Below, piece by piece: positions 56,097-64,000 of a DNA stretch of 64,000 nt. Origin of the DNA: Pseudorhodoplanes sp. GTDB lineage: Bacteria > Pseudomonadota > Alphaproteobacteria > Rhizobiales > Xanthobacteraceae. The stretch lies in NCBI GenBank assembly GCA_022843165.1, contig JALHOD010000007.1, positions 1-64,000 on the forward strand, read 5' to 3'. The notes under the pieces were generated by a model. The model did no database searches and was not told where the DNA came from. It saw nothing but the letters and a program-made list of their open reading frames with translations. The translations under genes and the position numbers were made by a program. Numbering within the stretch: position 1 is the stretch's first letter; each line of letters begins with the position of its first letter.

Positions 56097-56999
56097 TCAG
56101 GGATCGCACGCCACTACGAAGAGGCCGATGCGGGCGACGATATCCGCTTCTGCAAGCAGCGGAGGGTGGCCTTGGTCGGCCACCACGATCGTCTCCATAT
56201 CCTTGCGGCGGGCCTTCATCGCCTGCAGGGTCTTGGCGCTCAGGATGTCCGAATTCGCGCCCCGGATCGCCATCAGCGGCACGCCGGCCAGCGCATCGAA
56301 CTGATCCCACATCGTGGGCAGCGGGCGCTCCAGGTCCACGCTTTTCAAAGTCTCGCTGAGCCGCGCGTCATAGGTCGTGATCATGCGGCCATCGAAGTCC
56401 CGCCAGGCCTGATGCGCCGCCTTAAGCCAGTCCTGCGCCGTCAGGCGCGGAAATTGCGCACCGAACAGCCGCCAGAGGATGTCGGCGCCTTCCTCGAAAT
56501 TTCTCGGCTCGGGCATCTTTCCGACATAGCTCTTGATCCGCAGCAACCCCTTCTGGTCGATCACCGGGCCGATATCATTGAGAACGGCGCCGGCGATCAG
56601 CGTCGGCCGTGCCGCCGCCAGCAGCATTGTGAGGATGCCGCCGCGCGATGTGCCGACATAAATGGCGGGAATGGCTTCCAGCGCGGTCACGACGGCGATG
56701 ACATCGGCGAGTTCAACCGCGGCATTGTAATTCTGCGGATCGCGATCGTAGTCCGAAGCGCCGCGCCCGCGATAATCCAGCGCCAGCACGCGGCGCGGCG
56801 ACGTCTGCTGTCCCGCCAGGGCCGCCGCCAATACGTCGAAATCCGCCGCCGTGCGCGACAGGCCGGGCAGACAAATGACGGGCACCCCCGTGGCGTTGCG
56901 CGGCCCCCAGGCTCGGACATGGAGTTTCAGGCCGTCGCGGGCGCTGACAAAAAGCGTCTCATAGGCGGGCAATGACGGCAGGCGGGCGGCGCTGGTCAT
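56097..56999 (-). CDS. Alpha/beta-fold hydrolase
   Basis: A 300-residue hydrolase. The oxyanion strand VPVICLPGLSRTAADFDVLA, then LDYRGRGASDYD and the nucleophile elbow IYVGTSRGGILTMLL (Ser about 116), followed by a late His in VVADQGHPPLLAE, match the catalytic Ser-Asp-His plan. The substrate is unknown. The ATG at 56999 is preferred to a GTG three codons upstream. It is transcribed in the same direction as the lytic transglycosylase gene, whose stop lies 36 bases upstream. Confidence 0.88.
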   Translation of the reverse strand: MTSAARLPSLPAYETLFVSARDGLKLHVRAWGPRNATGVPVICLPGLSRTAADFDVLAAALAGQQTSPRRVLALDYRGRGASDYDRDPQNYNAAVELADVIAVVTALEAIPAIYVGTSRGGILTMLLAAARPTLIAGAVLNDIGPVIDQKGLLRIKSYVGKMPEPRNFEEGADILWRLFGAQFPRLTAQDWLKAAHQAWRDFDGRMITTYDARLSETLKSVDLERPLPTMWDQFDALAGVPLMAIRGANSDILSAKTLQAMKARRKDMETIVVADQGHPPLLAEADIVARIGLFVVACDP

Positions 57000-57035
57000 G
57001 GAGAGCACTCTACCTCGCCACCCGTCGCTCCGGGC

Positions 57036-59312
57036 TCAATTCGCGACCATTCCGCGCCGCAGATCGGCTTCGATCATCACCTTGGGCGAGCCGCCGAACC
57101 GCACGCGATAGATCTGCAGATTTTCCATCACCCGCTGCACGTAGTTGCGCGTCTCGGAGAACGGAATCCGTTCGACCCAGTCGACCGGATCGACCTTGGG
57201 ATCGCGCGGGTCGCCATAGCGCTCGGTCCATTCGCGCACCCGCCCGCGCCCGGCATTGTAGGCGACGAAGGCCAGAATATAGGAGCCGCGATAGGCCTCG
57301 ATCACGTCGCCCAGTTCGGCGGCGCCCATCTGCACATTGTAGACCGGATCGTTGAGCAGCCGCTTCTGATCGAAGGCGATGCCGTTCTTCTTGGCGATGT
57401 ATTTCCCGGCGGCTGGCGTCACCTGCATCAGTCCCAGCGCGTTCGCACTGGAAATCGCGCGCGGATGGAAACCGCTTTCCTGCCGCGCGATCGCATAGGC
57501 GATATGCGGTTCGACCTGCGGCCCGACCGGGTTGTAGCGCGGCAGGCCGGCGACCGGATAGGCATAAGCCTCGAACGGCAATCCGCGGCTCACGGCGGTG
57601 CGGCCGAGCAGCACCATGGCGCGCGCATCCTGGTTCTTCTCGGTCAGCGCCGCGACCGCCGCCAGTGCGCCGATATCGGTGGCCTTGTCGGCGAGATCGG
57701 CGACCGCCGACACCACGAGATCGCGCTCGTCAATGGCGTAGAGAATCTCGACCGCCCTGACGATTTCAAACCGCGCCGGATTCACCGCCGGCGTCGGCGG
57801 CAGCCGGATGTCGCCGGGTCCGAGCTTGGCGCGCGCCAGCTGGCCGTAATAGGCGGTCGGAAATTGCGACCCGCGCTCATAGAACCGCCGTGCATCATCG
57901 CGGCGGCCTGCCGCCTCCGCCGCACGCCCCTGCCAGTAGAACGAGCGCGCCAGCGAGGCCGGATGTTCCGCCGCCTCTGCGATGCGCGCAAAATACGGCA
58001 TGGCCGTCGCGGGATCGTTCAGAAACCGCAACGCGATCCAGCCGGTCGTGAAAAGATACTCGACCCGCGGATGCTCCTTGTCCGGCATCGCCGCGGCCGC
58101 TGCGACCTTGAAGGCGGTTTGCGGATCGCCGATATCGAGCAGCTTGCGCGCCAGCAAGCGACGTTCGGTCCACCATTCTTCCGGATCGATGACAGCGGCC
58201 GATGCGTTCGGCGCCTTCAGCATCCACTGGCCGGCCTCCGCAATCTTGTCGGTGCGGCGCAGCCATTGCACCATGGTCAGAATATAGACCGCGTCACCGC
58301 GCGCCTCCGCCGGCACCGCATCCAGCAACGCCTTGGCATTCGACGATTTGTTGACGATTGCTGCACGCGCCTTCGCGATGGCGACTTGCGCGGCTCCGAG
58401 CCGCTGCGCGGCGCGCATTCCCTCGTCGATATTTTCCGCGTAGAGGCGGCGGTCCATGCGCGCCTTGTGGTCGCCGCCGGTGAGCAAGCTGCCAAAGGCA
58501 TCGAGCGTTCGTTTTTCCATGTCGGCGGAGAACGAGTCGTTGCGCCACGCATCGCGCACCAATTGCTGCGCCAGCGCACGGTCGCCCTGCGCCAGCGCCG
58601 CGCGCGCATAGGCCAGCTTGCCCTTGGCGGACACCGGCTTCTGCGCCGAGAAGAACGCCCGGATCTGGGCGTCGCTGGCCGGGTTCTGCCAGAGCGCAGC
58701 CTCCGCCTTGCGGCGGAACTGCACGATGCCGGGCCAGCCCGGATTGGCGGCGATGAAACCGGCATAGCGATCGAAATTGAAATCGTCATCCTCAGCGCGC
58801 AGCACCACCCATTCGATCAGCTTGCGCGCCACCGGGTCGCCGACCGAACGGCCGACATCGCTGGCGGCGGAATTTTTGCCCTTGCGCACAAGCTCGATGG
58901 CCTGCTTGACCGCCGCCAGGTCGGACGGCGGTGTTGCGATGCTGGCCGCCATCGCAAGCGGCGCCTGGGGCGCTGCGGCGGTGCTGGGGACGGCGCGCGC
59001 CGGGGCCAGGGCCGCCACCGGTGCCACAGGTGCCGGCGTGGGGCCGGCGGCTGTGGCGGACGGCCGGGCCCGCGGCAACGGGACCGCCCTGGAGGCCATG
59101 CGGGAGACCGGCTTGGCGGTTTTGGCTGCCGCCGGCGAAGCCGGCTTTTTGGCCGCGCTTTTCGGCGCGGCGGCGGGCTTCAGATCCACGGGCCTGGACG
59201 CGGCGGCAGGCTTCGCCGCCTCCGGTTTGGGGGCCGCCCAGACCGGCGCGGCCACGACCATCACGGACGCGACGGCCAGCACCCGCAGGCTCTGCTTGCG
59301 ATCTGATCTCAA
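57036..59312 (-). CDS. Soluble lytic murein transglycosylase (SLT family)
   Basis: A 758-residue periplasmic muramidase-like enzyme that cleaves peptidoglycan to anhydro-muropeptides. After a signal peptide (LRVLAVASVMVVAAPVWA) comes an Ala/Pro/Lys-rich linker of about 100 residues. A helical superhelix follows, then the catalytic SLT domain with the Glu in AYAIARQESGFHPRAISSAN, GLMQVTPAAGKYIAKK and AYRGSYILAFVAYNAGRGRV. It is longer than E. coli Slt70 because of the linker. The start appears to be TTG at 59312 with GAGGA upstream. Divergent from dapA. Confidence 0.9.
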   Translation of the reverse strand: MRSDRKQSLRVLAVASVMVVAAPVWAAPKPEAAKPAAASRPVDLKPAAAPKSAAKKPASPAAAKTAKPVSRMASRAVPLPRARPSATAAGPTPAPVAPVAALAPARAVPSTAAAPQAPLAMAASIATPPSDLAAVKQAIELVRKGKNSAASDVGRSVGDPVARKLIEWVVLRAEDDDFNFDRYAGFIAANPGWPGIVQFRRKAEAALWQNPASDAQIRAFFSAQKPVSAKGKLAYARAALAQGDRALAQQLVRDAWRNDSFSADMEKRTLDAFGSLLTGGDHKARMDRRLYAENIDEGMRAAQRLGAAQVAIAKARAAIVNKSSNAKALLDAVPAEARGDAVYILTMVQWLRRTDKIAEAGQWMLKAPNASAAVIDPEEWWTERRLLARKLLDIGDPQTAFKVAAAAAMPDKEHPRVEYLFTTGWIALRFLNDPATAMPYFARIAEAAEHPASLARSFYWQGRAAEAAGRRDDARRFYERGSQFPTAYYGQLARAKLGPGDIRLPPTPAVNPARFEIVRAVEILYAIDERDLVVSAVADLADKATDIGALAAVAALTEKNQDARAMVLLGRTAVSRGLPFEAYAYPVAGLPRYNPVGPQVEPHIAYAIARQESGFHPRAISSANALGLMQVTPAAGKYIAKKNGIAFDQKRLLNDPVYNVQMGAAELGDVIEAYRGSYILAFVAYNAGRGRVREWTERYGDPRDPKVDPVDWVERIPFSETRNYVQRVMENLQIYRVRFGGSPKVMIEADLRRGMVAN

Positions 59313-59571
59313 TCCCGGTCCTCGTCAGACAAACGTGCGGACCCGAATCGGGCGCGCGCCGCCATTGTCGTGAATATGATGAAGGACCGCTATCGACCCG
59401 TGTCGCGGACCCGCTTCGTCCCAACTGGCACGGGAAAACGGCGGGAATGCGGAACCGCCGGAACCGGCATCGCCCCCGCTGATGCGCCGGATCAGCAACA
59501 TTCGCTTTCATCGGCAGGGCCGAAACGGTAACAATGCCCCCGAAAAATCATATCCAGCCGGGGTTTGCGTT

Positions 59572-60462
59572 ATGGCCGCCACGACGAGCTTTCGAGGCTC
59601 ATTCACCGCCCTTGTGACGCCGTTCAGGAACGGCGCGCTCGACGAACAGGCGTTCCGCGACCTCGTGGAATGGCAGATCGCCGAAGGCACCCGCGGGCTG
59701 GTGCCGGTCGGAACCACGGGCGAGAGTCCGACCCTGTCGCATGACGAGCACAAGAAGGTGGTCGAGTGGTGCATCGACCAGGCCAAGGGCCGTGTGCCGG
59801 TGATCGCCGGCGCCGGATCGAACGCCACCAGCGAAGCGGTCGAACTCGCCCGGCATGCGGAAGGCGCCGGCGCCGATGCCGTCCTCGTGGTGACACCCTA
59901 TTACAACAAGCCGACGCAGGAAGGCCTGTACGTGCATTTCAAGGCAGTGAACGACGCCATCGGCATTCCGATCATCATCTACAACATCCCGCCGCGTTCC
60001 GTCGTCGACATGTCGGTCGACACCATGAAGCGGCTTTACGAGTTGAAGAACATCGTCGGCGTCAAGGACGCCACCGGCAATCTGGCGCGCGTGTCGACCC
60101 AGCGCGAGGCGATGGGGCCGGATTTCATCCAGCTCTCGGGCGAGGACATGACGGCCTTGGCCTACAACGCCGCCGGCGGACATGGCTGCATTTCGGTGGT
60201 GTCCAACGTCGCGCCGGCGCTGTGCGCGCAATTGCAGGACGCCACGCTCGCCAACGACTATCCGCAGGCCCTGCAGATCCAGGACCGTCTGGTGCCGCTG
60301 CACGGCGCGATCTTCCTCGAGCCGGGACTGGCCGGCGCCAAATGCGGGCTCGCCTTGCTCGGCCGCGGCAACGAGGAGGTGCGCTCGCCGCTGCTGCCGG
60401 TGACGGCGCCGACCAAGGCCGCCATCAAGACCGCGATGGTGCATGCCGGCCTGCTCAACTAG
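59572..60462 (+). CDS. dapA: 4-hydroxy-tetrahydrodipicolinate synthase
   Basis: A 296-residue TIM-barrel aldolase that condenses pyruvate and aspartate semialdehyde in lysine and diaminopimelate synthesis. Markers are [33 protein letters not shown] with the catalytic Tyr, and [15 protein letters not shown] with the Schiff-base Lys. The ATG at 59572 gives the usual length; the frame is open 30 codons upstream. smpB starts four bases after its stop. Confidence 0.96.
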   Translation: MAATTSFRGSFTALVTPFRNGALDEQAFRDLVEWQIAEGTRGLVPVGTTGESPTLSHDEHKKVVEWCIDQAKGRVPVIAGAGSNATSEAVELARHAEGAGADAVLVVTPYYNKPTQEGLYVHFKAVNDAIGIPIIIYNIPPRSVVDMSVDTMKRLYELKNIVGVKDATGNLARVSTQREAMGPDFIQLSGEDMTALAYNAAGGHGCISVVSNVAPALCAQLQDATLANDYPQALQIQDRLVPLHGAIFLEPGLAGAKCGLALLGRGNEEVRSPLLPVTAPTKAAIKTAMVHAGLLN

Positions 60463-60465
60463 CGC

Positions 60466-60939
60466 ATGGCAGCAAAGGCCGAGCCGAAGCTGAAAGTCGT
60501 CGCCGACAATCGCAAGGCACGTTTCAATTACGAGATCGGAGAAACCTTCGAGGCCGGCGTCGCGCTCACCGGCAGCGAGGTCAAGTCGCTGCGCGCCGGC
60601 AAGGCGACGATCGCGGAATCCTACGCCGACGCGCGCGGCGGCGAGTTCTGGCTGATCAACGCCAACATTCCGGAATATCTGCAGGCCGGCCGCTTCAACC
60701 ACACGCCGAAACGCCCGCGCAAGCTCCTGCTGCACAAGAAACAGATCAACAAGCTGACCGGCGCGATCGAGCGCGAGGGCATGACGGTGGTGCCGCTCAA
60801 GCTCTATTTCAACGCCCGCGGCCGCGCCAAGATCGAGATCGCGCTGGCCCGCGGCAAGAAGCTGCATGACAAGCGCGAGACGCTGAAGAAACGCAGCTGG
60901 GATCGCGAACGCGGCCGCCTGCTGCGCCTGAAGGGCTGA
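60466..60939 (+). CDS. smpB: SsrA-binding protein SmpB
   Basis: A 157-residue RNA-binding protein that carries tmRNA to stalled ribosomes for trans-translation. Recognised by [40 protein letters not shown] and the basic C-terminal tail [20 protein letters not shown]. The dapA-smpB order is standard for alphaproteobacteria. The tmRNA gene itself is not in this window. Confidence 0.97.
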   Translation: MAAKAEPKLKVVADNRKARFNYEIGETFEAGVALTGSEVKSLRAGKATIAESYADARGGEFWLINANIPEYLQAGRFNHTPKRPRKLLLHKKQINKLTGAIEREGMTVVPLKLYFNARGRAKIEIALARGKKLHDKRETLKKRSWDRERGRLLRLKG

Positions 60940-61033
60940 CCCGCGGCGTCGCCAACGCGGACCCGGCATACGGCGGCGTATGGGACGCGGCCGCCGCAGC
61001 CTGATGGTGAAGCGGTCGCCTTATGCGGCCGCC

Positions 61034-61759
61034 TTATGCGCTGGCCTTGGCGAAATGCTCGCCGGCCTTGGCCCAGTTCACGGTGTTCCACCAGGCCTTG
61101 AGATAGTCGCCGCGCCGGTTCTGGTATTTCAGGTAATAGGCGTGCTCCCACACATCGACACCGAGCACCGGCTGGGCGCCGAGATCCATGTGCGGCGTGT
61201 CCTGATACGGCGTGTTCACGACGTCGAGCTTCTTGTCCTTTGTGACCACCAACCAGGCCCAGCCCGACCCGAAGCGGCCGAGACCCGCCGCATTCAGCTT
61301 GTCGGTCATGGCGCCGACATTTCCGAAATCGCGGTCGATGGCGGCCTTCAGCGCGCCCGCCGGTTCCTTCGGTCCGCCCGGCGTCATCAGCGCCCAGAAG
61401 AAGCTGTGGTTCCAGTGTCCGCCGAGATTGTTGCGCACGCCGCCGCGGATCGCTTCCGGCACCTTGCTCAGATCGCTGACGATCGTCTCCGGCGGCAGCG
61501 TGGCAAGCTCGGCCCATTTGCCGGCCAGGCCGTTCAGGTTGGTGATGAAGGCGCCGTGATGACGCTGATGATGGATGGTCATGGTGGTGGAGTCGATATG
61601 CGGCTCCAGCGCCTCATAGGCGTAGCCGAGCTCCGGCAGCTTGAAGGGACCGGCCGGCTGGGCCGGAGCCGTGGCCTGGGCCAAAACGCGGGACCCGCCG
61701 CCAAGGCTCGCAGCCGCCGCAACGCCGGCCAGCAATGTCAGGCTTTGTCGTCTGTTCAT
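61034..61759 (-). CDS. Exported Fe/Mn superoxide dismutase
   Basis: A 241-residue protein with the Fe/Mn-SOD fold that disproportionates superoxide. Metal ligands are His in TTMTIHHQRHHGAFITNL, His in LGGHWNHSFFWALM, and Asp and His in LGVDVWEHAYYLKY. The N-terminus MNRRQSLTLLAGVAAAASLG is a twin-arginine signal ending near SRVLAQ, so the enzyme is probably folded with its metal in the cytoplasm and exported to the periplasm. Fe or Mn preference cannot be told by eye. Convergent with smpB. Confidence 0.93.
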   Translation of the reverse strand: MNRRQSLTLLAGVAAAASLGGGSRVLAQATAPAQPAGPFKLPELGYAYEALEPHIDSTTMTIHHQRHHGAFITNLNGLAGKWAELATLPPETIVSDLSKVPEAIRGGVRNNLGGHWNHSFFWALMTPGGPKEPAGALKAAIDRDFGNVGAMTDKLNAAGLGRFGSGWAWLVVTKDKKLDVVNTPYQDTPHMDLGAQPVLGVDVWEHAYYLKYQNRRGDYLKAWWNTVNWAKAGEHFAKASA

Positions 61760-61918
61760 GGGCGTCCTCCTGAAACCTTCTTTGGTGAGATCAAGGCTCG
61801 CAACGTTGGGCCGAACCTGCGGAGGTCTGACGTCAGACGGCCGGCTGCGCAGCCCGTTCCTTAATTACGCGGCAGAGCGTATAGGGTTTCGCGAACCGGC
61901 CAATGACGGAACGCTCAC

Positions 61919-62308
61919 ATGACCGTGAAAGTGACGCTCGATCATTGCGTGGTGCACGTCTCCGACTGGACGCGCTCCAACGCCTTCTATCGCGACGTGC
62001 TGGGGGCGGAGATCGTGGAGCGCCCGAACGGCGGCTTCGCCTACCGGTTCGGCGATCAGCAGCTCAACCTGCATGGCCCCGGCGTGACCCCCGCCGAGGT
62101 CGCCCGTCTCCCGGTCCAGCCCGGCAACAGCGACCTGTGCTTCGTCTGGCGGGGTCCGATTTCGGAGGCGATCGCACATCTGCAGGATTGCGGCGTGCCG
62201 GTCGAGCGCGGCCCCATGGAGCGCTTCGGCGCAAAGGGATCCGGCACCAGCGTCTATTTCCGCGACCCGGACGGCTCGCTGCTGGAGTTTATCTCGTACG
62301 TGGGTTGA
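61919..62308 (+). CDS. VOC-family (glyoxalase-fold) protein
   Basis: A 129-residue single VOC domain, beginning KVTLDHCVVHVSDWTRSNAF and ending with the typical TSVYFRDPDGSLLEFISYVG, where the final Glu would bind metal with His in the first strand. Possible roles are ring-cleavage dioxygenase-like, glyoxalase or antibiotic-binding functions; none can be chosen. The last three codons and stop lie inside a dispersed palindromic repeat. Divergent from the superoxide dismutase gene. Confidence 0.85.
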   Translation: MTVKVTLDHCVVHVSDWTRSNAFYRDVLGAEIVERPNGGFAYRFGDQQLNLHGPGVTPAEVARLPVQPGNSDLCFVWRGPISEAIAHLQDCGVPVERGPMERFGAKGSGTSVYFRDPDGSLLEFISYVG

Positions 62309-62353
62309 GTGAGCCGTTGGATGGGTTTCGCTGCGCTCAACCCACCCTACGGA
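62299..62353. repeat. Dispersed palindromic repeat (REP-like)
   Basis: GTGGGTTGAG (62299-62308) and CTCAACCCAC (62335-62344) are perfect 10-base arms around TGGGTTTCGCTGCG. The sequence matches a short repeat I know from many proteobacterial genomes (the GGTGGGTTGAGCGCAGCGAAACCC type, often mistranslated as WVERSETH). It abuts or enters the 3' end of the VOC gene. Confidence 0.7.
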
Positions 62354-62363
62354 CAAACACAGC

Positions 62364-62401
62364 AGCAAAAGAAAAACCCCCGGCATTTCTGCCGGGGGCT
62401 T
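62364..62401 (-). terminator. Rho-independent terminator of the second porin
   Basis: CCCCCGGCA (62377-62385) and TGCCGGGGG (62390-62398) form a 9-bp stem with a four-base loop. On the minus strand it is followed by TTTTTCTTTT. Confidence 0.93.
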
Positions 62402-62427
62402 TCCGAACTCAGACCTTGATCAGGCGA

Positions 62428-63873
62428 TCATGGCCAGAAGTTGCGCTGCACGCGGAACTGAGCCGACCAGACGTCGCCATCGTTGACCTGGGCCGTACGG
62501 CCGCCCGACGTGATGGTCGCACCACGGAACGCGGTGTCGAGGTGCGTGTAGAGCACATCGAGGCCGATTTCGAGGTTGGCGACCGGCGTCCAGGCGGTCC
62601 GGGAACCGATCTGGTAGGCCGACCAGTCACCGCAGCCGGTCGACGTAACGCCGGCGGTGGTGGCGCAGACGCGGGCATCGAACGCCGCGCTGTTGGTCTC
62701 GAAGTTGGCGTACTGGCCGTAGATCGAGCTGCGCAGGGACGGGGTCCAGTAGTGCTGGAACGCCGCCGCCAAGCTGTAGGACTGCGCAAGATCGAGGCTG
62801 CTGCCCGCGCCGCCGAGGGTGGCGTCGTCGGAGTAGCCAAGACCGAAGCTCGGCGCCCGGAACCAGCTGAAGCCGAGGCCCACGGGTGCAACGCCGGCGG
62901 CATTACCGCCAACGCCGAGGCAGTAGGCAGTCGCGCCTTCGCAATAGACGCCCTGCAGAGACAGGGTGTCCTTGGCATCCCACGGCATCTTCAGCGTCAG
63001 GCCAGCGCCAGCCGCCCATCCCCAATCGTCGTCGGGATGTCCGCTCGCAAGGCCTGCCGCGCCGGTATAATAGTTGGCACGCACCTGATGCAGGGCGCCC
63101 ATGATCTGGGCCGAACCCCACGCCTGGTCGACACGGAGATTGCCGACGATGTCGTACATTTCCGAGCCGCCGGTCACGTTAGTGCCTTGATGCGACATGG
63201 ATGTCAGCGGAGTGGCTGCAGCATACGCGAACACAGCCCTCTGGCGGTAGGCGTGATCTTCGAGCGAGATCGTCGCCGATAGGCCGTTGCCGAACTGCGC
63301 AGTGTAGGCCAGCACGTTGATGCCGACGCCGCCCGACGAGCCTTCCAGGAAGCCGGTCTGGTAGCTGTAGACCGGGGTCGGGTAGAAGTCGAAGAACGAC
63401 TCGGTCTTGCCGAAGGTGAAGCCGGCGAACTGGATGAAGCCGCGGTCGAAATACGTCACGTTGTTGTTCGACGTGATCGCGTCGCTCGTCGTCCACTGCC
63501 ATCCGCCGCGCAGGTAGCTGCGGAGCGTGCCGTATTCGGTCTGGGTGCGGGTGTCGGCCGACAGCGCCACGCGGGTACGCGAGGTATGCGTATCGGTGTC
63601 GCGGTCGTAGTTGCCCGTGCCGCTGGTGGCCGCGCCGGTGACATAGGTCGCCAGCGAGCCAGCGGTATTGTGGCCCCACTCCGTACGAACGAAGCCGCCG
63701 ATCTTGATGCAGGTATCGGTGCCCGGGATGTAGTAGAACCCGGCTCCGTACAGGGAGCAAACCTTCACGTATTCGACCGCTTTGGCCTTAACGGGAAGAT
63801 CGGCAGCCTGGGCTCCCGCAACAGCAACCAAGCCGGCTGCCGTTCCGAGGAGAAGGCTTTTCACCATCTTCAT
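62428..63873 (-). CDS. Porin, Bradyrhizobium type (complete)
   Basis: A 481-residue outer-membrane beta-barrel porin. Signal peptide VKSLLLGTAAGLVAVAGAQA is followed by ADLPVKAKAVEYVKVCSLYG and by CIKIGGFVRTEWGHN, the usual mature start of this family with two Cys. Aromatic strand ends occur throughout, and the C-terminus QFRVQRNFWP fits BAM recognition. It is inverted relative to, and highly similar to, the truncated copy at 54406-55797; differences concentrate in loops around residues 205-225 and 295-345. GGAGG precedes the ATG at 63873. Confidence 0.94.
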   Translation of the reverse strand: MKMVKSLLLGTAAGLVAVAGAQAADLPVKAKAVEYVKVCSLYGAGFYYIPGTDTCIKIGGFVRTEWGHNTAGSLATYVTGAATSGTGNYDRDTDTHTSRTRVALSADTRTQTEYGTLRSYLRGGWQWTTSDAITSNNNVTYFDRGFIQFAGFTFGKTESFFDFYPTPVYSYQTGFLEGSSGGVGINVLAYTAQFGNGLSATISLEDHAYRQRAVFAYAAATPLTSMSHQGTNVTGGSEMYDIVGNLRVDQAWGSAQIMGALHQVRANYYTGAAGLASGHPDDDWGWAAGAGLTLKMPWDAKDTLSLQGVYCEGATAYCLGVGGNAAGVAPVGLGFSWFRAPSFGLGYSDDATLGGAGSSLDLAQSYSLAAAFQHYWTPSLRSSIYGQYANFETNSAAFDARVCATTAGVTSTGCGDWSAYQIGSRTAWTPVANLEIGLDVLYTHLDTAFRGATITSGGRTAQVNDGDVWSAQFRVQRNFWP

Positions 63874-63963
63874 GTTGAACCTCCAAGTTTGACTTTAGGG
63901 AGGGTTGGGTCTCTTCCGGGTGTCGCCACCCTTAGAGGTTCCTTTGTCCCCCGCGAACCACTT

Positions 63964-63999
63964 GGCTTTCTCTTTGGTATTCCCCCGAGAGAGAAAGCC
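63964..63999. promoter_or_regulatory. Inverted repeat in the porin leader (possible regulatory hairpin)
   Basis: GGCTTTCTCT (63964-63973) and AGAGAAAGCC (63990-63999) are perfect 10-base arms with a 16-base loop, about 90 bases upstream of the complete porin. It could be a leader hairpin, an operator, or a terminator of an upstream gene beyond the window edge. Confidence 0.4.
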
Positions 64000-64000
64000 G

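Noticed and set aside
60967-60982. Short inverted repeat CATACG/CGTATG between smpB and the superoxide dismutase gene
   Set aside because: Only six base pairs with no T-run; too weak to call a terminator.

Overview
The window looks like the chromosome of an alphaproteobacterium of the order Hyphomicrobiales (Rhizobiales), probably a Bradyrhizobium/Xanthobacteraceae-type lineage. The basis is high GC, two Bradyrhizobium-type porins, an LdtR/L,D-transpeptidase pair, a CBP3-type bc1 chaperone, a long bifunctional Rsh protein, an Mg-type HemB and the gene orders glyA-nrdR-ribD-ribE-ribH-nusB-thiL and lepB-rnc-era-recO. No species can be named from the sequence alone.

Layout. 1-2410: end of a surface-polysaccharide locus (GT4 glycosyltransferase, Wzx-like flippase). 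2463-5265: a tRNA-Pro(GGG) carrying a 2.7 kb AT-richer mini-island that holds a single SIR2-plus-P-loop (STAND-like) gene, a probable anti-phage defence NADase, bounded by a second copy of the tRNA 3' end. 5375-13326: a membrane protein, then plsX-fabH-ihfA-merR, DUF177, a bc1 chaperone, bamE and the H+-pyrophosphatase hppA, with a structured 0.75 kb leader/spacer upstream of hppA. 14074-22218: a same-strand run with an MFS permease, an FMN hydroxyacid oxidase, thiL, nusB, riboflavin genes, nrdR and glyA. 22310-24903: a small DUF6898-like protein, a Tat-exported L,D-transpeptidase, its likely regulator LdtR and a small zinc-ribbon protein. 25000-29434: valine-catabolism genes and a Crp/Fnr regulator. 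29541-33279: hemB, threonine dehydratase, a coiled-coil protein and an RDD protein. 33355-37836: Bpt aminoacyl-transferase and a sitABCD-type manganese ABC transporter with two operator-like palindromes. 37908-50136: parC, a small secreted protein, the lepB-rnc-era-recO block, pdxJ-acpS, rsh and rpoZ. 50493-52768: NYN nuclease, type-5 UDG, peroxiredoxin and an XRE regulator. 52945-63873: an intact tyrosine recombinase, a porin ORF without signal peptide, then a hydrolase, a lytic transglycosylase, dapA, smpB, an exported superoxide dismutase, a VOC protein and a complete porin in opposite orientation.

Most of the window is ordinary, well-conserved housekeeping DNA. Three places stand out. First, the SIR2-STAND mini-island in tRNA-Pro has no integrase of its own. 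Second, two highly similar porins form a large inverted repeat: one complete, the other lacking a signal peptide and lying next to an intact tyrosine recombinase. This is the geometry expected of an expressed/silent switch, although nothing here proves switching. Third, an apparently structured RNA lies under a plausible promoter upstream of hppA. Functions are read from motifs and gene order only; no database search was possible.
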